A stretch of 64,000 nucleotides of DNA from Neonectria sp. B-13 (GCA_002682825.1 NOKP01000002.1:5438309-5502308); one strand, 5' to 3'; counted from the first letter of the stretch, positions 1 to 11,171 are shown. A program made the numbers and translations. Notes: generated by a model from the sequence alone, not told the origin.

Positions 1-1137
1 GCTGACGAAGGGGGCAATCTCATCGCGCACCTGCTCAAGCAAGACGGGATCTTGATATAGCTCGAGGATGGACCATGAGATGAGGGATGCGGAACTTGCG
101 TTGATAGACCAGAGCAGGGCAAGATCGTAGGCGGCGCGGGCATCAAGCGACAGCTTGTGCTTGCGGAAGATTTCAACTCTCGACTTGACAAGCTGGCTAG
201 CATTGTGCAGATCTTGCCACTTGGGCCCCGGGTTCTCGCCATTCAGAGACTGTTCCCAAGCCTCGTGGTACTCCCGCATGGCAAAGAGAAGTTGTCGCTG
301 CGCCGACCTTGCCCGCTGGCCACCCAACCATGGAACCCAAATGGGAATATTCCGCGCCAGCGTGATGAACCAGTCGTCGAAAAACCACAGGTGTTGCCAC
401 AATTCTTGGAAGTTCTCGATAAAGTCAGTACCGAAAATAGATGTGTTGGCCGATCGTGCGACGAAGTTTTTCATCAAGTCCATAAAATCGACTTCCTGGA
501 TGATCTCGCCCTGGGCGTCATCTTCCACTCTCTCCGCGTCGGCCATCCTCTCCCATTCCATCTGGTCGATGGGGAAGCTATTGAAAGAGACCAGATCGGA
601 AGCATGGCCGTTGAGAGCATGAAGAGTTGCCTTGGTCAGGTCACTCAAGTGCGAGTTGGCGAGAAACTCCTTGGTCTTTTCTTGGACTTCGCCGGATGCC
701 TTGTCGTAGGCATCTAGGTCCTTGGTAGAAAGGCCAAAGTTGGATACCATCAAGCGCCGAACGATGCGTTGCTCATCGACGACAGAGCTCGGCTGTTGGA
801 GCAGCGCGTCCGCCAGTGCTGGCTTGACGACAAGCGTGTGGATGCCGCTGAAGAGGCGAATCGAGAAGACACCTTCCGAGTACCGGTTTCGCAGCCTCGT
901 CAAGGCGAAGCTGGGATTGAAGAAGAGTCTAGGAAGGTGGCCGAGATAGGGGACCCAGTAGGGCGCGAGCGGAGGGCTCTTGGGTCCATCCTTCAAGGAA
1001 GAAGAACGGCCAGTGATGAATCGTGTGGTGAGAAGCACAATGATGACGGTGCAGATGATGGCGAAGGTGGTCGGTTGCTGTAGATTTTGGATGAGACCCT
1101 CGTCAAGGGTGCTTGGCTTGGCCGTAGAGCCATCCAT
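1..1137 (-). CDS. Cytochrome P450, N-terminal part (runs off left edge)
   Basis: The minus strand is open from an ATG at 1137 to the window edge, giving about 379 residues without an intron. The N-terminus carries one hydrophobic anchor (about residues 24-40), followed by a Pro-rich hinge (PKSPPLAP) and the typical P450 opening WVPYLGHLPRLF. Near the left edge the segment ALLWSINASSAS followed by a QDPVLLEQVRDEI stretch resembles the I-helix to J-helix region of CYP7/CYP8-like fungal P450s, which often lack the classical AGxDTT. The heme-binding Cys loop and the ExxR motif lie outside the window, so neither catalytic competence nor the CYP family can be confirmed. Likely an ER-anchored monooxygenase; substrate unknown. 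No biosynthetic partner is visible inside the window. Confidence 0.85.
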   Translation of the reverse strand, partial: MDGSTAKPSTLDEGLIQNLQQPTTFAIICTVIIVLLTTRFITGRSSSLKDGPKSPPLAPYWVPYLGHLPRLFFNPSFALTRLRNRYSEGVFSIRLFSGIHTLVVKPALADALLQQPSSVVDEQRIVRRLMVSNFGLSTKDLDAYDKASGEVQEKTKEFLANSHLSDLTKATLHALNGHASDLVSFNSFPIDQMEWERMADAERVEDDAQGEIIQEVDFMDLMKNFVARSANTSIFGTDFIENFQELWQHLWFFDDWFITLARNIPIWVPWLGGQRARSAQRQLLFAMREYHEAWEQSLNGENPGPKWQDLHNASQLVKSRVEIFRKHKLSLDARAAYDLALLWSINASSASLISWSILELYQDPVLLEQVRDEIAPFVS

Positions 1138-1468
1138 CTTGAGGCGGCACGGTACGGTTTAGAATCCTTGAATTGATGGCGCTGGTGAGATGGCCACGTT
1201 TGAGGCAACTCGTCAATCTCATGGGCGTTTTTTGTAGCGTCATCAAGGCTGACAAGAAATGATCTGTGTTCAGTGGATGGATCCAATCGTTGTCAATGCG
1301 CCCCGCTGTGTGTCCACCGGTAGGGGCGGGGCTAGGCGTCTTGCAGGCAGTCGTCCACTAGAAATTAGCGCAGCTTACAGCGAGCCGGGAGCGCTTGAAC
1401 AGTGAGCATCGTTCATGATGAGCATTGCTGTCAATTGCAGCAACAGAACCCAGCTTTACATCTCATTT

Positions 1469-1675
1469 TCAACATAAATAAATACAAGAAAATGTTCGTG
1501 ACTTAGGGTTAGAGTAGGTCAAAGAGCCAGATACGGCATTGTGTAGTCTGATCTCCTTGCCTTGGCACATGAGAAACACATCGCTGAAGTTTCCTGACCT
1601 GAGTAGGTCGGCGAGAACGGATGGAGTTGAACTGGACACGAGGCCGGCGGAGAAGGAGGCCGCACTACGTGCCAA
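1469..1675 (-). pseudogene. BTB/POZ domain fragment, probably decayed
   Basis: The minus-strand frame contains LADLLRSGNFSDVFLMC followed by QGKEIRLHNAV, which matches the start of a fungal BTB/POZ domain (LxSGxYSDxxxxC...xxxxVHKAV). The frame has no ATG start. The expected continuation after the conserved His-x-Ala-Val (a Cys-x-x-Ser-x-x-Phe stretch) is missing; the frame instead runs into unrelated residues and stops. A GT donor (GTATCT) directly follows the homology, so a first-exon fragment of a spliced gene is possible, but no second BTB exon appears between here and the P450 start. I read it as a truncated gene remnant; no other BTB gene is visible nearby. Confidence 0.4.
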
Positions 1676-2660
1676 GAACGAGGAGCTCGCAAGGCTCAGC
1701 TCGATCAGCTGGTCCGATTTTCCAAGAGGAACTGGGTGGAGGAGAATGCCGTGAAGAGAGAGAAAAAGATTCCACGACTTGGAGAATGGGCAACGGGGCG
1801 TGCAGAACGTCGAAGGCTGAGTACGAGAAGTGTTGGGTTTTACTCTTGACGGAACTCGAGCTAAAGTAAGGAATCTGAATGGGCCTGTTAGGTATCTTGC
1901 TGATTGCTTCAGCTGGGAAACTACGGGTAGACTCCTGTATCAAAACCACAGCGTCAGTACATCATAATAGCCTCCAGTTCTTCAGTTGGTTCTGGAAACC
2001 AGCAAACCCTTCCTCCTCCCGCCGCCGAACGAATCACACTTGATGCCGCTGCCGAGAATTTCCAGAAGCGTCTCTCGACTGGGATCTTTAAAAGTGTCGC
2101 TTGCCAGACCGATATCCCAGCCGAAACTCCCAAGGAACGCAAAGATGCTCTCATGCCCGAGAAGAGTCCAGTTTGACCGATCCGAGGGAACAACCTGGCA
2201 TAAATGGGAATTCATACTCCAACCAGCTATCATGGAACAGTTTCTTTGACACGAGGCGGTGCATCCCGGTGTGGAGCACCTGGAGAGCAAAGGTATTGTA
2301 TTAAGATGCTTTATGAGGGGGCGGTTTTTTGTGCTATCCAGGCTCCTATCAGTGTGATTCCCACAATGACCGAAGCGATGAATTGTTCGCCTGAGTGGTG
2401 GACTCCCCCAAGAGGATATCTGCCAGGCATTAAAAAGTGCCACCCTGGATACGATCTCATCACACTCGAGACAATCCTCCCTCGAAAAAACCAGAAAGAG
2501 CAGGATGTCTAGCGGCCGAGGTCGTCGAGAACTACACAACCTGCTGTTGAGTCACCTTAAGCACTACCTATTTTTAAAGTCTGCAGATCTCTCGGTAAGC
2601 CACGCGGGAAAGTATTTGCATTGGTAATTAATTATACCTTTCTTCTACTCCAACACTGAA
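1676..2660. other. Intergenic stretch with coding-like remnants
   Basis: No complete gene is visible. On the plus strand two short coding-like patches occur: a charged, coiled-coil-like patch around 1640-1700 (AEKEAALRAKNEELARL) and a patch at 1985-2177 (AAERITLDAAAENFQKRL, then a stop). They are in separate frames and lack shared splice signals. They may be relics of one decayed coiled-coil protein, but homology could not be assigned. Confidence 0.3.
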
Positions 2661-2705
2661 CACTAACTCGTTCTCATACTGCCTGCAAGCGTCCAAAAGA
2701 TCACT

Positions 2706-3422
2706 ATGGAGATGTCACAGGAGGGTAAATATTCAATTGTCGGCAACGAGGCGCATCCTATCTCGACTTCACCTAACCTCAAAGCACCACACATCCTTGA
2801 AACCAGGCCGTTCCAACAGGCCGCGGGCGGCAGGATAGTGGTTCTGAACGGCTTTCCGGGCACAGGGAAATTCACCATTCTCAAACACGTCAAAGGACTG
2901 CTTCCCGCCGATACAACCTGCCTCCTGGACAACCACCTGCTCATCGACCCCGTGGTGGCAGTCATCCCCGGCCGAAGTGACGAACACCACGAGCTGCGCT
3001 ACAAGATCCGGACGCCCATCTTCGAGAAGCTAGGAAAACGCGCGCAGGAGGGTCACGTTATTCTCATGACGGCATGCCTGGCCGAGGATAACAAGAGGGA
3101 TGCTGCCTTCCTCCAGGAACACCTCGACATGGCGCGCAGGACCGACGTGCCCATCTTCTGGATAAATGCGCACTGCGACCATGCAACCATGGAGCAGCGC
3201 GTCAGGACCTCCGAGCGCCGCCAAGGGACCAAGACGAAGCTGACAGACGTGCGTGTTCTCCGGGACCTGTTGCGCGACCACCGCCTTATTGAGCCGCGCA
3301 AGAGCTGCAACGGGTCGACGAGGCTTGTTGTCGAGACCTTGGATGTGAGCGGGCCGGTGGAACTCGCTGTTGGCCGTCTGATGAGAATTATCGGTTTCCC
3401 ACAGAGTGTTGAGTCGGCGTAA
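2706..3422 (+). CDS. Small P-loop NTPase / kinase-like protein
   Basis: A single-exon frame of 238 residues starts at an ATG at 2706, with a second in-frame Met two codons on. The central motif is a Walker A-like loop at about residues 49-57 (NGFPGTGKFT) after a short beta-strand (RIVVL), resembling the fungal AAA-like/zeta-kinase-like small NTPases whose loop reads GxPGTGKLT. The usual Ser/Thr directly after the Lys is replaced by Phe, with Thr one position later, so phosphate binding should be tested rather than assumed. A second strand ending in HVILMTACL could be the Walker B/lid region, and the RTSERRQG stretch could supply lid arginines. No signal peptide or membrane segment is seen. 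Substrate unknown; a cytosolic small-molecule kinase is the simplest guess. Confidence 0.7.
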   Translation: MEMSQEGKYSIVGNEAHPISTSPNLKAPHILETRPFQQAAGGRIVVLNGFPGTGKFTILKHVKGLLPADTTCLLDNHLLIDPVVAVIPGRSDEHHELRYKIRTPIFEKLGKRAQEGHVILMTACLAEDNKRDAAFLQEHLDMARRTDVPIFWINAHCDHATMEQRVRTSERRQGTKTKLTDVRVLRDLLRDHRLIEPRKSCNGSTRLVVETLDVSGPVELAVGRLMRIIGFPQSVESA

Positions 3423-3439
3423 AGCTGCTCACACCAGAA

Positions 3440-3900
3440 TATATTATTATGGTATGAATGGCATCGAGAAGCTTCCGCTCGAATAGCATGCCCTCCTTGC
3501 CCATGGTGGATCGGCACATGACCTCCGTCGCCTTGCGCCATGCGTAGTTGGCGTCGGACAGAAGAACGTTCTTGCAGAGTGCAGGGGAGCCGTAGATGAC
3601 GGCGATATAGTTCTCATTGCCGAATACGGTGCGGAGCCCGCGGTCAAGCTTCCGGTCCACGCTCTACAGGCGGTTCAACGATGATTAGGAGCCAATAGAC
3701 TGGTACCCGCTCTCGTTGAGAAACTCCTTCCGAACTGTTCACTTGTTAAGTAAACCCTTGATGTTGTCGATGTTCGAGGTTGGTTGTGTAGAACTGCTTG
3801 TCCAAGCCGACGAACTGTTCGTGCGGGAGCTCTTCAGAGAGAAGGCGTACACGTAGGGTGTGCCATCTTTGCGGATTGCGTCCTTAATCCGGCGGTTGTG
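3440..3900 (-). pseudogene. Unrecognised degenerate or partial reading frame
   Basis: The minus strand between about 3440 and 3660 reads as plausible protein (for example NENYIAVIYGSPALCKNVLL and DANYAWRKATEVMC). A second coding-like patch lies upstream at about 3760-3870 (EELPHEQFVGLDKQFYTTNL) in another frame. A CTAAT branch-like sequence and CTGTAG acceptor lie between them, so they could be exons of one gene. I could not build a complete model with start, splice sites and stop, and I do not recognise the family. It could be a decayed gene or a rapidly evolving one. Confidence 0.25.
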
Positions 3901-4205
3901 CCTGGTCACTACTCACTTCCAGAAATAGCCAGAGGTTGTCTTTCAGTTCGGAAATTAGTACAAGGACTTGGAAAAGCAGGCTGAGATGAAAATGAAAGGC
4001 AATATCTGGGGTGTGTGCGGTTGCGAAGAAAAGGGAAGTGTGTGAAGGTACTAACTAGGAGGGAAAGCAAGGGGAAGGAGGAGAATGTAAGAGACACAAC
4101 TACAAGGCAAGCAGTAGCCAGAATAAAGACAGGGCGTTAATCAACGAGCATTGATCACCGTTTGCCCACCGACGCTTGAGTTATATCTACAGATATGTAG
4201 GCGTC

Positions 4206-4211
4206 AAAAAA
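4206..4211 (-). terminator. Pol III terminator of tRNA-Pro
   Basis: A run of six T on the minus strand begins about five bases after the tRNA-Pro 3' end, as expected for RNA polymerase III termination. Confidence 0.75.
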
Positions 4212-4215
4212 GGAA

Positions 4216-4306
4216 GGGTCTGGCCGGGGATTGAACCCGGGACCTCTCGCAAGCTTTGCTTCAGGGTGTGCCCTAAGCGAGAATCATACCGCTAGACCAC
4301 CAGACC
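4216..4306 (-). tRNA. tRNA-Pro (AGG) with intron
   Basis: On the minus strand a 7-bp acceptor (GGTCTGG with CCAGACC) encloses a D-arm with A-box (TGGTCTAGCGG), an anticodon stem TCTCGC/GCGAGA, and a T-arm with B-box (GGTTCAATCCC). The anticodon loop reads TTAGGG and then a 19-nt insertion before the stem resumes. The intron sits one base 3' of the AGG anticodon, the canonical eukaryotic position 37/38. The sequence closely follows the usual fungal proline tRNA. It lies head-to-head with tRNA-Glu about 157 bp away. Confidence 0.93.
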
Positions 4307-4463
4307 AGGTCAACTTTAAAGAGTTGCGTGATTGCATCACGTGATGGTAGAAGCCTCCACACAAGAAACTATACACTCCAGCAATCATGATCATATTTTC
4401 CATAGCTAAACAATTCATAGACAGCTTTCGTGACTCGATTTCCAACGACTCAACCAATCAGAA

Positions 4464-4553
4464 TCCGGTATGGTGTAATGGCTAACATTTCGCGCTCTCA
4501 TAACCTGAGAGATTTGTTCCGCGGAGCTCAGGGTTCGATTCCCTGTACCGGAG
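4464..4553 (+). tRNA. tRNA-Glu (CTC) with intron
   Basis: The acceptor TCCGGTA pairs with TACCGGA, leaving G as discriminator. The anticodon stem TCGCG/CGCGG leaves a loop CT-CTC-A interrupted by an 18-nt intron after position 37. The intron contains CCTGAGAG, which can pair with the anticodon loop, a common feature of tRNA introns. The B-box is GGTTCGATTCC. A CAT (Met) reading of the loop is possible by eye but does not keep a proper 5-bp stem, so Glu is preferred. A T5 run at 4583-4587 could act as terminator. Confidence 0.9.
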
Positions 4554-6333
4554 TCATCCGTCTCTTTGTTGAGGCGCCTCACTTTTTGTCAATCCGTTGA
4601 AAAGATAGAGGGAGGAGGGAGGACATAGTTACGGGAGAGAGTAAGCAGATGAGTGAAGTATATGGAGAGACAGGTTCGTTTGAGTTGCCATGCATGCATG
4701 CCTCAATAAAACAACGTGGTTTGCTTTACTTTTATTAATTAGTTGCTACTTATTGATGTCCTATCTGAAACTATGCTATTTCATTTCGACTGTTTGTATT
4801 AAATGCTTGCTCGAATAGCTCTTTAGAGCATTCCATGGAAGATTTTGTTTGAGATAAGTGATAAACAATGAGAAATTGGTTGTTATATCGTGAATAAAAG
4901 ACTGAGAATCCTAAGGACTAGTTAGAGTCACTAATGCAGCACACCAGTGTTTCTTGTAACAAACACCGCGTCACTACTATGGAGTTTCGGGTGGGAGGAT
5001 CTCGCCGTCTTCTGGTCTCTCTTGGGCCAGGCCATTTTACCTAATTCATTTTTAAGACTTTTGTGGACTCGGTAAACTAAGGATTGTTTGAAGCTTGAAG
5101 TGCTTCATCTTCATCGTGAAGTTGACTTACTTCTTCCGTGATTGAAACTCACCGTAACAGTGATTGTCAATCATGACTCCCACAGCTAAAGAGCAACTCG
5201 CAAACTTTCACAACTATATAGTAGCAACGGTTCATCTTAAAACCAAGTCATAATACGGAGCATGAAAGAAAACAAGATTCAAGAAGAACCCATGCGATAA
5301 ACAGGCTCTTGATAATATCAAGCTTAGCTCGCGTGGGCTTGAGACGTCTAGATATTTGCGGTAGGACCCATACCCTTCTAGCTGCATGAGTCTGTGGGAG
5401 ATCTGTCTTGTCGTAAGTTCCAGCCTCCTTTATCATGGGGGAGAGATGTTTAAATCAAACCAACATCTACTTCTTTTCTTGAGAATACTCGTTTAGATTC
5501 GAGTTAACTGTCTTTCAGACAATCTCAACACGCCCAGGAGTCACTGCCCCAATAACCCTCATCGCAAATTCAGGCCAGGTGCGCATGGCGAATGAAACCG
5601 TCATGAATACCGAGCTATTGCCAAATCTATAAGACTCATGTTTGCGGCTCAATCAATTTGAGGTCTTACGATTTCGGGGGACTTAGCAATACAGAATTGT
5701 GTGAACATCTCCTGGGCTCGCACGTCTGCTGGTTGACCAATCTTATACTGACGGGCACAGCAATTATATGAGCTCATTTCATCATAGGCAGGGAGGGCGA
5801 GTTGATAACTTTACGTAGGACTTTCTGGATCTATGATACCTAGTAGATAAACGAACCAGCAAGATCAAGGTCGAATAAAGGCACTGCGTTATTATGCACG
5901 TCGAACTGGGTGGCGCTAGTATTCTATTCAATCCAATTTCCTTGTGCCATGCATGACCTGACACTGTCGATCATGCTCTTGACCATTGTTGGCCTTTATA
6001 GTAGCGTTACAATACTAGACGGGATTTTAGTGATGTCCTGACTACGCACGTCGCTGAAACTCTTTGCAACATTAAAGAGCGAGGTAAGGGCTAAGATCGT
6101 AGACAAACCCCTAGTCCAATTGCCCTCTTTTTCCCACTTCAATGTTTCTTTCTACTTCTGGCCTTTCTACCTAAAACCCGGCTGTTTACTATTATAATGT
6201 TAACTTAATTAGTAAAAAGGTAAAATAATAAAACATTCTCTTTAGCATGGGGTTGAACAATGGACCTCTTAATATAAGATATACTCTATATATATATATG
6301 ATCCTAGTACTCAGCGATATTCATAATTCATAA
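4554..6333. other. Gene-free, fairly AT-rich spacer
   Basis: No ORF here has a recognisable protein family or a coherent splice model. The stretch is AT-rich in places, especially 4690-4900 and 6180-6300, where TA-rich runs including an (AT)n tract at about 6281-6299 precede tRNA-Asn. I looked for 5S rRNA and spliceosomal RNA signatures and saw none. Confidence 0.5.
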
Positions 6334-6418
6334 TCCCCCGTGGCTTAGTTGGCTAAAGCGTCCGACTGTTATCACATAGACTATCGGGAGATCGGAAGTT
6401 CGAGCCTTCCCGGGGGAG
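6334..6418 (+). tRNA. tRNA-Asn (GTT) with intron
   Basis: The acceptor TCCCCCG pairs with CGGGGGA, the D-stem is GCTT/AAGC, and the T-arm is GGAAG-TTCGAGC-CTTCC. The anticodon stem TCCGA/TCGGG holds a loop CT-GTT-A followed by an 11-nt intron (TCACATAGACT) before position 38. This gives anticodon GTT (Asn). A T5 run at about 6437-6441 is a plausible Pol III terminator. Confidence 0.85.
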
Positions 6419-9400
6419 CTTTGAGAATGAGTTATCTTTTTGCAAGCCTTGCTTGCATATTATTTTTGTTTTCTCCCGTTGGGAATCTCACAAGTCCACG
6501 TTCCCTCCTCTTCAGCCATTTCCAGACTTTCGACCGGGCTTGTTCTCTACATCGTATACAGTTGAGGAGGACATTGACAAGTTGACGGCACTAAACCCCT
6601 CTGTGTCTTCAATAGTACACCCCCAAGCCCAAGTCCGGCGAACCGGTCAAGCAATTCCAGTGCAAGCAGGGGGGCAAGGAGACAGGTATGGCCATTGTGT
6701 AGGCAGGACTCCCTGCTTTAGCACATGAGAGTAACATGGCATGCCCTCACAGCTCCTCCGTAAGCGGGCTGCGCCCGGATGTAACCACAACTATACGCCT
6801 TTGGTGGAGTTTGTGCGCATTCACTTACAGCCAATTGTAACACCGGGGATCCGGTTACTGATTCCAGGCTTGGAAAAGGTTAACAAGTTAGTGAGCCACC
6901 ACAGTTGCCAAAACTTACACTTTAAAGAGGATACGGATATCACGTTCCATCATCGATTTTGTAGCCCAGCGCTATTCTTAATGAGTGTGAACAGCACATT
7001 ATTATCCCAAATCATTAAGCCATCCAGGTGGACAGGAGGGCAGTGTTGAACAACCACATGATTCCTTTTGACTCTCAGCCATCAGAATGCCTGAGCGATA
7101 CTGCCTTGACTGATCCTGATTGTATACCTTCTGGTCTTTCACAAATCTCTTACCTTACAGAATCACATCAATCGTGCTTGGGACCACAAGATAGATACCT
7201 CAAATACATACCTAGGTACCAGGGAACGCAGAACAAGCAGTGATATAGCTCTAATTCTAACCCAACTCGCGTCTGGGAATTTTATTCAATTGTGTTACAC
7301 TACTAAATACACGGAAATGCTGTTTTTTAGTTGTTAAACCGGCGCCACTGAGCTTTTGAGGGCGACGGGTCCAATGCATTGGCTTGGCTCTTCTCGGCAA
7401 ATAATGTTGGTCCGGCGAAGAAGTCCGATCTGCCCATGGGGCTTAGTTGGCACAAAGCCACTGGAGCAGACAGTTTCATTCAAGAATTCTGCCTTAATAT
7501 AGGAACACCTTGCACGACGATGGTAAGAGATGTCGGCGTTGGGACGAATCTTGGCAGGAAGTCACCTCAATTCACCTGCCGCTGTCACCGCTGATCTTAA
7601 CGAGGAGGCTAACCGGCGAAGAAGCGAGCACTGCCCAGGTTTGGTCAGGGAAGATGCGAAAGGAAGGGGCTGGTGCGAGGGAATTTTATGGCTCCTTCCA
7701 TGAGTTAGTGTCTTCTGGCCAACATACCATTTGCCAACAGGAGATGACATGTTGGTGGCTATGCCAGAAGAATAGACACCTGAGAGGTTGTTGCGGCGGA
7801 GCATATAAATATGACATCAGATAATATCTAGACGTCTCTGACATGAGTTTTATTCTCGGAATTACCTCTTTTGGGTGGATTTGGTGTCCTTGATGTGCAC
7901 TGCAATGAAGATTCCACATGGGTACAGACAGGGATCTGCAGGACGGAATGGGCGAGATGAAGGCAAGTGTGGGGCCGTACGAAAACTTTGGGAATCGGGG
8001 CCAGAATGAGATGAGGACACGAGCTGTCTGACCCGTGGCAGTGGCGGAGCAGAGAAGGAGGAGTCGGGCGGCTCGGAGATGAGGCGAGGAACACTCAGCC
8101 TTAATTGACGAGATGATCTTGAACATTTCAGTCGCTTCCATTGGTCGACAGCGGATTTAATTTGTGGTTACAGCCTCTTGAAAGTGTAATTCAAGCTCGC
8201 CGAACGTCATATCTGAGCTGACCGGTAGCGGTCGGGCCATGAGATAGCCTGGAGGCGAGAAACATTCTAGAACTGCGGTCGCTAGGGCATCTTCTACCCC
8301 TCGTTCTCGGCCATTTCCCCATACAGATAGATGCAATGGGAGAAATGAAGGAGAAATCCGGTCAGTCGATATTTACTGCCAAGCCAGGCTCTTCTTGGCG
8401 GACGTCGACAAAGCCGACAAAGATGAATTGGGTTGTACTAGATGGAGGCGGTGCAACAAGTCATGCTCCAGTGTTCCGGGAAGATGATAGGCCGTTGAGG
8501 TCGTGATTGGATGGATTCGCTGTGAAGATCAGTTGAGCACACCACCTCATGGATCGGACGGAAATGTTGGACTCAGTTTAAGAGTTAGAATGCAGCACTT
8601 TTGTAAGGGTTCTCGGTACCAGGACGAGTTTCGTGATTTCGTGGGGCCGAGGTCAAGGTCCAGATCGCGGTCGAGGTCGGAAAGCTGGGATGCGATGCAT
8701 TGTCGCCCGGGGAGTGAGTTTACGAGGAGAGTCAAACGAATCAGTAACGACGAGGTGCGAGACTGAGTTGACCACATGCATGACGATGGATCGACAGCAC
8801 GACGAAAAGCGTAAGCACCATGTCGATCCGGGGGAGCAGTCAATTAACTGATTATCGCTGTTAGCTACTCCGTCCGCATTGGCTGATTGTTGGTTGGAAT
8901 GCTGGAAGAATTGGGGACTGGAGAGCGGTATTGGTGGGTGGCAAGTGGGTTGTCATGACAGTGCGCAGAGTGTTAGTGCAGGGCCGACAAATCGTGCCGG
9001 AAGAGTCCCAACCCGAGAGATGAGGTCGCTTGGCGTGTCTTTGCGGAGCAGATAACGATAATTGAGAAGGCCTCGAGTTTCCAGTTGCCGATTCTTACTA
9101 GGTCGGCTTGAAACGTTGCGGCCGTTTTGTGTGTCGGGGCTGGGCTGTCATCATTGACGGACGTGCAGAAAGCGGCAAGCTGGCCGAGACGGTGGCAGCA
9201 TCGTGTCGTATCAGTCGTATCCCGACATGATGCGCCTCGCGAAGAAAGCCTTCTGGGTTCTGGCGCCCTTGCCCACTGAACGTGAGGGGGGGAGGCGCTG
9301 TGAATTGCTGGAGCCTGGTCGAGGCGTTGGGCCGTGTAGCCGTGCGGACGCCACCAGCGCAACCAGAGGTTCTGCCCCGCACTAGCTTCAATCAATGGCC

Positions 9401-9955
9401 AATCAAGACAGCAGCTGTCGCGAACTGGTTGGTCATGGTCTGGGCGAAACTGCAAAGGAAGCTGCAATGCCACAGGAAAGGTGGTCCGATACCGATGGGG
9501 CATCTGAAGTGGAGCACGCCCACGGATGATGGAGCACGTCCGGGGAGGAGGGCTGAGTGGGTGGGGCCAGATGGAAGCTCTTGCTCTTGCCCTGTGCAAG
9601 TGTGCAGGCTGCAGGAGCTCTCAAAGGCTCTGCCCACAGGGAGCAGGTGCGACCTGGCACATGGGCAGCTTCCATCGCCCGGGGCTAGTACGTCCCGTGT
9701 TGCGTCCCGTGTGTCACAGCGTCACCGTCTTGGAGTGGCACCAGCATACGCAGTCAACGTCCGCCAAGGTTGTTGTCTGAGGTGCCGATGAGGAGATTAA
9801 ATACCAAACGACTCCCCCACCCGAAACATTGCAACCCTCATGCCCTCGCACTTTCGCACTCTCGCATCATCGGTTTATCGCATCTGAATTCTGCTCGCGC
9901 CTCCGGCCCAACCGCAAACATACCGTCGCTAGATAAACACCACCCATACGCAAAG
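6419..9955. other. Long spacer without a convincing gene
   Basis: Many short open frames occur on both strands but none shows a family signature or consistent splicing. One patch at about 6620-6685 reads as a Lys/Gln-rich peptide (PKPKSGEPVKQFQC) followed by a GTATGG donor, but no flanking exons could be joined. A short purine-rich degenerate repeat of AGGTC/CGGTC units lies at about 8645-8680. The last few hundred bases are the promoter and 5' leader of the stomatin gene. Confidence 0.45.
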
Positions 9956-11171
9956 ATGGCCACCACCATCCCGGAAGTCCAAATCAATGGCGACAGCTCG
10001 TCCAAGGCGCCCGAGGCGCCCGCCGTTGGTTTCCAAACTCAGTCCAAGATGGCCGTCATCCCGCCCAAGAAGGAGGATCTCCAGCGCAGCTATGCGACTA
10101 TCGTCGAGAACGACGCCAACCCCAAGGGCTGGTACGGCACTATGAGTACGCTTTTTGCCTTGTCTTTGTTGCAGGTGGCATTTCAAGACCACTAAAACCA
10201 CTTGCGCTAACATCTCATCCACAGTTAACGGCCTTGGCAACGTTGTCGGAGTCATGGGCGCGATCCCTTGCTGCATCATTTGCCCCAACCCATTCAAGAA
10301 CGTTCAGCAGGGTAACGTCGGTCTCGTCACTAAGTTCGGCAAATTCTACAAGGCAGTCGACCCCGGTCTTGTCCAGGTCAACCCTCTGAGCGAGCGCCTC
10401 ATCCAGATCGACGTCAAGATCCAGACGGCCGAAGTCCCCGAGCAGATCTGTATGACCAAGGACAATGTCACTTTGAAACTCACCTCGGTCATTTACTACC
10501 ACATCATCGCTCCCCACATCGCTGCCTTTGGCATCCAAAATGTTCGACAAGCTCTCATGGAGCGTACCCAGACCACCCTGCGTCACGTCGTTGGTGCCCG
10601 GGTCCTCCAGGATGTGATTGAGCGTCGCGAGGAGATTGCCCAGTCCATCGGCGAGATTATTGAGGACGTTGCCGCTGGCTGGGGTGTTCAAGTCGAGAGC
10701 ATGCTCATCAAGGACATCGTTTTCAGCCAGGAGCTCCAGGAGTCCCTTTCCATGGCCGCCCAGAGCAAGCGTATCGGTGAAAGCAAGATCATCGCTGCCA
10801 AGGCCGAGGTACCTATTCCCATTTTCATCCCTCGTGGGCCGCTGCGCCTTGCGACAAGAAACCTTACTAACGCAAATCTGTCCTAGGTCGAAGCTGCTAA
10901 GTTGATGCGTCAAGCCGCCGACATCCTGAGCTCTGCTCCTGCCATGCAAATCCGCTACCTTGAAGCTATGCAGGCCATGGCCAAGTCCGCCAACAGCAAG
11001 GTCATCTTCCTGCCCGGTGCCAGCCAGAGCATGGGCCCCCTCAGTGCCGCCCTGGCCAACCCGACTGGCGAGTCCAGCACCGGCAACCAAGATGGAGGCT
11101 ACAATGACTTTGGAGGTCAGGACCCGGGTTTCCAACAAGCCATGCACGCCCGCATGGTGGAGAATCTCTAA
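9956..11171 (+). CDS. Stomatin-like SPFH-domain membrane protein
   Basis: Model: exons 9956-10145, 10225-10808 and 10887-11171, giving 352 residues. Introns have GTACGC...CACAG and GTACCT...CCTAG borders and preserve frame. The start ATG is in good context (AAAGATGGCC). After a polar N-terminal region comes a hydrophobic, cysteine-containing segment (VVGVMGAIPCCIICPNPF), typical of the hairpin membrane anchor and palmitoylation site of stomatins. The SPFH core follows (VQQGNVGLVTKFGKFYKAVD, then VTLKLTSVIYYHI) and the long alpha-helical region (VIERREEIAQSIGEII). The family organises membrane microdomains and modulates channels. It is closer to stomatin than to prohibitin or flotillin. Very good codon conservation suggests an intact housekeeping gene. 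Confidence 0.92.

Noticed and set aside
4464..4553. tRNA-Met (CAT) reading of the intron-bearing tRNA
   Set aside because: A CAT anticodon would break the 5-bp anticodon stem; the CTC reading with intron at 37/38 gives a consistent cloverleaf.
6620..6790. Possible small secreted-protein exon
   Set aside because: One coding-like patch with a good donor, but no signal-peptide exon, start, or in-frame continuation could be found.
10215..11147. 310-residue minus-strand frame
   Set aside because: Exact antisense of the stomatin exons, with leucine/glycine/aspartate-rich shadow composition.
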